A DNA stretch of 8,227 nucleotides from Lysobacteraceae bacterium. Its GTDB lineage: Bacteria; Pseudomonadota; Gammaproteobacteria; Steroidobacterales; Steroidobacteraceae. Position numbers and translations under genes: made by a program. Of the stretch, positions 5,031 through 8,227 are shown piece by piece (position 1 is the stretch's first letter; the number at the start of each line of letters is the position of its first letter). Under the pieces are notes generated by a model. The model saw only the letters and a list, made by a program, of their open reading frames with translations, made no database searches and had not been told where the DNA came from. The stretch lies in NCBI GenBank assembly GCA_012516015.1, contig JAAYXG010000043.1:1-8227 (forward strand), in the 5' to 3' direction.

Positions 5031-6263
5031 ATGACCGCCACGCTCGCTCATGCCTCGTTTGCGCCGCTTCGCATCCTCGCGGCGGCGCCTCACCGCCTCA
5101 TGTTTTTCATCGGCGCGGCGAACGTGCTGCTCGCCATGGCATGGTGGATGGTGTGGCTCGCGGATGCACGTTGGCAGCTCTTCGGTTTCGGGCAACCGGA
5201 CATTCCCGCCGGCTGGCTGCACGCAACGGTGATGCAGTATCAAGTGCTGCCGTCGTTCATGTTCGGTTTTCTGCTCACCGTGTTTCCGCGCTGGATGAAT
5301 CAACCCGCGTTGACGCGAGCGCATTACGTGCCTGTCGGCATCGGGTTATTCGGCGGCCAAGCCTTGACGCTCATCGGCATCGGTGCGGGATTGCCGTTCC
5401 TGCAGGCGGGCGCGCTGCTCACGATCGCGGGATGGATCGTCGGCATGGCGCTCCTCGTGCGCGTGCTCGCACGCGACGGCGGACAGACCTGGCATGCGAC
5501 GAGCTGCGTCTTCGCGCTCGGTTTCGGTTTGCTCGGACTCGTGATGTACGCCGCGTTCCTCTACCGATTCGATGCGCGCGTAATGTTCGTCTCGATGAAG
5601 ACGGGCGGCTTGGCGCTACTCCTACCGATCTATTTCACAGTCTGTCATCGCATGGTGCCGTTCTTCACGAGCTGCGTGATCAAGCCGTATCGCGTCTATC
5701 GCCCGATGTGGGCGCTAGCCGCGCTTTGGGCACTGACGCTCGTGCACCTCTGGCTCGAGCTTCGGCACGCGTACGCATGGTCCTGGATCGTCGATCTGCC
5801 GCTGATGGCTCTCGGGGCCTGGCTCCTTTGGAACTGGCTCCCTCGCGGGGGTCGAAGCCCCGCGCTGTTGAAGGTGCTCTTCGTCGGCTTCGCCTGGTTT
5901 CCGATTGCATTCGGGATGTATGCGCTCCAGAGTATTTGGTTTGCTGCGACGAGCGAGTTCATTCTCGGTCGCGGACCGGCGCATGCATTGTTCGTCGGCT
6001 TCTTCGGCAGCCTGCTCGTCGCGATGGTGACGCGCGTGACGCAAGGACACTCCGGCCGACCGCTCGTCCTCGGCCCCGTCGCGGGCTTCGCGTTCGTCAT
6101 CGTGCAGATCGTCGCGACCACGCGCGTGCTCGCGGAGATCGCACCGGACGCGCTCGCTTGGCAAGCCGCCGCCGCGATCGGCTGGGTCGGGGCCTTTGCG
6201 CCCTGGGTGCTGCGGTCGACTTGGATTTACTTGACGCCACGGCGAGATGGCGCGCCGGGCTGA
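5031..6263 (+). CDS. nnrS: NnrS-family haem/copper membrane protein
   Basis: This 410-residue, very hydrophobic protein has about twelve predicted membrane helices. It matches NnrS, a haem- and copper-containing inner membrane protein found with denitrification genes and reported to ease NO and nitrosative stress by an unsettled mechanism. Family landmarks are H64 in W-L-H-A-x-x-M-Q-Y, G79-F-L-L-T-V-F-P-R-W, C205-H206-R-M-V-P-F-F, H318-A-L-F-V-G and the C-terminal V-T-R-V-T-Q-G-H340-S-G-R-P-L. The conserved His residues are candidate haem or copper ligands. The ATG at 5031 has no Shine-Dalgarno in the preceding bases, which fits the leaderless promoter geometry. Its neighbours (fnr, SirB2, nirK) support an NO-related role. 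Confidence 0.92.
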   Translation: MTATLAHASFAPLRILAAAPHRLMFFIGAANVLLAMAWWMVWLADARWQLFGFGQPDIPAGWLHATVMQYQVLPSFMFGFLLTVFPRWMNQPALTRAHYVPVGIGLFGGQALTLIGIGAGLPFLQAGALLTIAGWIVGMALLVRVLARDGGQTWHATSCVFALGFGLLGLVMYAAFLYRFDARVMFVSMKTGGLALLLPIYFTVCHRMVPFFTSCVIKPYRVYRPMWALAALWALTLVHLWLELRHAYAWSWIVDLPLMALGAWLLWNWLPRGGRSPALLKVLFVGFAWFPIAFGMYALQSIWFAATSEFILGRGPAHALFVGFFGSLLVAMVTRVTQGHSGRPLVLGPVAGFAFVIVQIVATTRVLAEIAPDALAWQAAAAIGWVGAFAPWVLRSTWIYLTPRRDGAPG

Positions 6264-6276
6264 TACGCAAGTGTTG

Positions 6277-6338
6277 GTTGACGGTTGACAGTTGACGGCG
6301 AGAAGGAGAGCGCCCCTCTGACTGTCAAGCGTCAACCT
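6277..6338. repeat. Heptamer inverted repeat after nnrS (TTGAC units)
   Basis: Three direct heptamers, GTTGACG, GTTGACA and GTTGACG (6277-6297), are followed after about 20 bp by inverted units (CTGACTG, TCAAGCG, TCAACCT; 6318-6338). The arms can pair imperfectly and may lie at the 3' end of the nnrS mRNA. The units happen to contain the TTGAC half-site of FNR-type boxes, but not at the N4 spacing needed for a dimer site. Confidence 0.6.
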
Positions 6339-6341
6339 GCC

Positions 6342-6390
6342 ATGTAGGTCGGCCCGCGAGATGCTCCATGCAACGCGGGCCTTCCTACAT
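6342..6390. repeat. GTAG-headed REP-like long hairpin
   Basis: ATGTAGG (6342-6348) pairs with CCTACAT (6384-6390), and GGCCCGCG (6351-6358) with CGCGGGCC (6374-6381). The two stems are separated by a 2-nt internal mismatch (TC/TT) and closed by a 15-nt loop. It shares the TGTAGGTCGG head with the doublets at 4923 and 6394 but has a different, GC-rich stem, so it appears to be a second subtype of the same REP-like family. Confidence 0.75.
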
Positions 6391-6393
6391 CCA

Positions 6394-6448
6394 TGTAGGT
6401 CGGAATTTATTTCGGCGCAGGCTTGGTCGGGATAAATCCCGACCTACA
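6394..6448. repeat. GTAG-headed REP-like doublet, copy 2
   Basis: This is the second copy of the doublet at 4923-4974. Its ends, TGTAGGTCGG (6394-6403) and CCGACCTACA (6439-6448), are exact complements. The left hairpin is degraded (TTATTTCGGCG in place of TTATTCCGACG); the right one (GTCGGGAT-AA-ATCCCGAC) is intact. It ends only 7 nt before the SirB2 start codon. Confidence 0.8.
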
Positions 6449-6455
6449 ATGCGAC

Positions 6456-6854
6456 ATGATCCACTTCTATCCGCAGATCAAACTCGTCCACGTCGTAGCG
6501 GTGCTTGCGAGCGGAGGACTGTTCTTCGTGCGCGGTCTCGCGCTGCACCTCGGCCAGAAGTGGCCGATGACGGCGCCGGTGCGTTACTTGAGCTACACGA
6601 TCGACACGGTACTGCTCGCCGCCGCGCTCGTACTGACAGCGATTCTGCACCAGTATCCGTTCGTCCGTAGCTGGCTCACGGTGAAAGTCGTGCTGCTCGT
6701 CGTCTACATCGCACTCGGCACGTTCGCGCTGAAGCGCGGACAGACGCTGCGAGCGCGCGTGATCTGCTGGCTCGCCGCGCTCGCGGTGTACGCGTTCATC
6801 ATTTCGGTCGCGAGAGCACATCACCCCGCGGGAGCGCTGCTCCCATTCGCTTGA
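6456..6854 (+). CDS. SirB2-family membrane protein
   Basis: This 132-residue protein matches the SirB2 family (named after a Salmonella invasion-gene regulator locus; biochemical function unknown). It has four hydrophobic segments near residues 10-30, 47-66, 74-93 and 103-119. The family signature is seen at the N-terminus (Y5-P-Q-I-K-L-V-H12-V-V-A-V-L-A-S-G) and at the end (A-R-A-H-H-P-A-G). SirB2-like genes are often found near nnrS and nitrite-reduction genes in proteobacteria. The ATG at 6456 is chosen by family alignment; an upstream in-frame TTG lies inside the REP-like repeat. There is no Shine-Dalgarno and no FNR-type box directly upstream, so it may depend on read-through from nnrS. 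Confidence 0.85.
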   Translation: MIHFYPQIKLVHVVAVLASGGLFFVRGLALHLGQKWPMTAPVRYLSYTIDTVLLAAALVLTAILHQYPFVRSWLTVKVVLLVVYIALGTFALKRGQTLRARVICWLAALAVYAFIISVARAHHPAGALLPFA

Positions 6855-6874
6855 GGGCTTGGGGCGTACGGCGA

Positions 6875-7077
6875 AAGGGCTCGGGGCGTGGGGCGTGGGG
6901 CTTGGGCCAGAGATAAGAGCAGAGCCAGGAGAACCACAAAGATCACAAAGAAGCACAGCAAGGAAAAGAGAAGAAGCTCGTTTTTTTGCTATGTGTTCTT
7001 TGTGTTCTTTGTGGTTGCCCTCGTTCATTTCCGCCACCTCTCTGGCCCAAGCCCCAAGCCCCACGCCCCGAGCCCTT
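6875..7077. repeat. 203-bp nested inverted-repeat element
   Basis: Outer arms of 37 bp (6875-6911 and 7041-7077) are complementary with a single mismatch. They consist of GC-rich heptamers (AGGGCTC, GGGGCGT, GGGGCGT, GGGGCTT on the left). Inside lies a second, A/T-rich inverted pair (6932-6961 and 6986-7016), about 28 of 32 positions complementary, built from CACAAAGAA-type units. A T7 run lies at 6981-6987 near the centre. The element carries no gene. It resembles a MITE- or REP-like non-autonomous repeat, but no target-site duplication is obvious. Confidence 0.8.
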
Positions 7078-7118
7078 AACTCTTACGTAGATCCCCTGCA
7101 TCGACCCGCCCGGCGCGA

Positions 7119-7132
7119 TTGACCTGCGTCAG
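7119..7132. promoter_or_regulatory. FNR-type box upstream of nirK
   Basis: TTGACCTGCGTCAG matches TTGAC-N4-GTCAA at nine of ten positions (last base G). Its centre is 78.5 nt before the nirK ATG. Class II activation would start the transcript near 7167 and give a leader of about 37 nt containing a good ribosome binding site. A weak TAACCT at 7155-7160 is the only -10 candidate. Confidence 0.75.
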
Positions 7133-7203
7133 GGTTCAACACTTCGCCCCTGTTTAACCTGGCATCAGTAGCCAGTACGGCGCTTTTCGATGCGAGGACA
7201 TCC

Positions 7204-8227
7204 ATGAAACGAGCACTCGTGCTTCTCACTTGCTGCGCGGCATTGGCGATGAATGCCTGCACGAACGACGCACCGATCTCGACGGCGCACGCGATTACGT
7301 CATACACCGGCGGATCGCGTAATGGCGATTTCGGGCCACCGCAGGGCGAGCCGATCAAAGCCGTTCTCACGAGCCCGCCGCACGTGCCGCCCCCGACGAA
7401 TCGCGACTATCCCGCGAAGGTCATCGTCGAGCTCGAAGTCGTCGAGCTCGACATGGAAATCGCCGAGGGCGTGACGTACACGTTCTGGACGTTCGGCGGC
7501 ACGGTGCCCGGGAGCTTCATTCGAGTACGGCAAGGCGACACGGTCGAGTTTCATCTCAAGAATCATCCGACGAGCAAGATGCCGCACAACATCGACCTGC
7601 ACGGCGTGACCGGGCCCGGCGGCGGCGCGGCGTCGAGCTTCACAGCACCTGGCCATCGCACGCAGTTCACGTTCAAGGCGCTGAACCAAGGCCTGTATGT
7701 CTATCACTGCGCGACCGCGCCGGTCGGCATGCACGTGGCGAACGGCATGTACGGCTTGATTCTCGTCGAGCCGCCGGAAGGCTTATCGCCCGTCGATCAT
7801 GAGTTCTACGTGATGCAGGGCGACTTCTACACCGTCGGCAAGTATCGCGAGAAGGGCTACCAGCCGTTCGATATGCAGAAGGCGATCGATGAGAACCCCA
7901 CCTACGTGCTGTTCAACGGCTCCGAAACCGCACTCACCGGACCGAACGCGTTGAAGGCGAAAACGAATCAGACCGTGCGCATGTTTGTCGGCAACGGCGG
8001 CCCGAATCTCGTTTCGAGCTTCCACCTGATCGGCGAGATCTTCGATAAAGTGCAGTACGAAGGCGGCACGCATTACCAGGAGAACGTGCAAACGACGCTC
8101 ATCCCTGCCGGCGGTGCGGTCACGGTCGAGTTCCACACCGAAGTGCCGGGCAACTACGTGCTCGTCGATCACTCGATCTTCCGGGCGTTCAACAAGGGAG
8201 CGCTCGCAATTCTCGAGGTCACGGGCG
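7204..8227 (+). CDS. nirK: Copper-containing nitrite reductase, AniA-type (3' end cut)
   Basis: The visible 341 residues form a two-cupredoxin NirK that reduces nitrite to NO. Type 1 copper ligands are H128, C169, H177 and M182; type 2 ligands are H133, H168 and H323; the catalytic pair is D131 and H274. The short linker [16 protein letters not shown], and [12 protein letters not shown] near the end, follow the Neisseria AniA-like class rather than the blue or green Alcaligenes/Achromobacter type. The N-terminus has a lipobox-like A-M-N-A-C19, so the enzyme may be a lipoprotein, as AniA is. A GAGGA ribosome binding site (7194-7198) lies 5 nt before the ATG. The window ends near the usual domain end, so a short tail or an extra C-terminal domain could follow outside. 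Confidence 0.96.
   Translation, partial: MKRALVLLTCCAALAMNACTNDAPISTAHAITSYTGGSRNGDFGPPQGEPIKAVLTSPPHVPPPTNRDYPAKVIVELEVVELDMEIAEGVTYTFWTFGGTVPGSFIRVRQGDTVEFHLKNHPTSKMPHNIDLHGVTGPGGGAASSFTAPGHRTQFTFKALNQGLYVYHCATAPVGMHVANGMYGLILVEPPEGLSPVDHEFYVMQGDFYTVGKYREKGYQPFDMQKAIDENPTYVLFNGSETALTGPNALKAKTNQTVRMFVGNGGPNLVSSFHLIGEIFDKVQYEGGTHYQENVQTTLIPAGGAVTVEFHTEVPGNYVLVDHSIFRAFNKGALAILEVTG

Larger units (their letters stand above)
6855..7203. other. Intergenic region between the SirB2 gene and nirK
   Basis: This 349-bp region contains no gene. Heptamers begin at the SirB2 stop codon (AGGGCTT, GGGGCGT from 6854). The nested inverted-repeat element covers 6875-7077. The nirK promoter region follows, with an FNR-type box at 7119-7132 and, in the probable leader, a small CTGGC/GCCAG hairpin at 7159-7175. 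Confidence 0.6.

Noticed and set aside
4669..5034. A 121-codon open frame between fnr and nnrS
   Set aside because: It reads through the intrinsic terminator and the REP-like doublet; its peptide V-G-R-N-L-F-R-R is also produced by the second REP copy, so it is repeat translation, not a gene.
5141..6295. A 384-codon open frame overlapping nnrS
   Set aside because: Arg/Ala-rich shadow frame; the overlapping frame gives a complete NnrS with conserved histidines.
6444..7064. A minus-strand frame of 206 codons containing H-K-E-H-K-E repeats
   Set aside because: The repeats come from the CACAAAGAA units of the nested inverted repeat, and the remainder is antisense to the SirB2-family gene.
6875..7077. 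Insertion sequence
   Set aside because: Despite good inverted arms it holds no transposase frame, and I see no convincing target duplication at its ends.

Overview
The window is GC-rich, with dense coding, G/C-biased third positions and no mobile-element genes. It looks like chromosomal DNA from a facultatively anaerobic, denitrifying proteobacterium, most likely a gammaproteobacterium. The hemN-fnr(anr) pair, the E..SR-type FNR helix and the Rnk family member favour that reading. The genus cannot be read from the sequence; a Steroidobacter/Xanthomonadales-like lineage is only a guess, based on the style of the intergenic repeats.

Layout from left to right: (1) a TauE/SafE-like (DsbD_2-type) membrane protein at the window edge, of the kind often found next to cco (cbb3 oxidase) assembly genes; (2) convergent to it, a secreted YgiW/YdeI-family OB-fold protein on the minus strand; (3) a 391-bp divergent region with a sigma70-like promoter, a 24-codon leader ORF and two mutually exclusive hairpins ending in a T-run, ahead of an rnk-like gene; (4) a C-rich heptamer tandem repeat running into an FNR-type box, then hemN and fnr/anr as a likely operon; (5) a 502-bp gene-free stretch with a hairpin cluster, a multi-helix RNA-like segment ending in a textbook rho-independent terminator, a GTAG-headed REP-like doublet and an FNR-type box; (6) nnrS; (7) heptamer and REP-like repeats; (8) a SirB2-family membrane protein; (9) a 203-bp nested inverted-repeat element; (10) an FNR-type box and an AniA-type copper nitrite reductase, nirK, cut by the window end.

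The genes form a coherent programme for low oxygen and nitrogen oxides. NirK makes NO from nitrite. NnrS is a haem/copper membrane protein tied to NO stress. HemN makes haem precursors without oxygen. The FNR/ANR protein has the four cysteines expected of a [4Fe-4S] oxygen sensor. Palindromes of the TTGAC-N4-GTCAA type precede hemN, nnrS and nirK. The nnrS and nirK boxes are the same 14-mer in opposite orientation. At hemN and nnrS the box lies at exactly the same distance from the start codon (centre 42.5 nt upstream) with no usable Shine-Dalgarno, which predicts FNR-activated leaderless mRNAs.

The best candidates for something undescribed are non-coding: the rnk leader attenuator with its small ORF, the structured RNA at 4735-4874, and a family of 7-bp-periodic, often inverted repeats that fills at least four intergenic regions. 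All of these are read by eye; no folding, alignment or database search was run.
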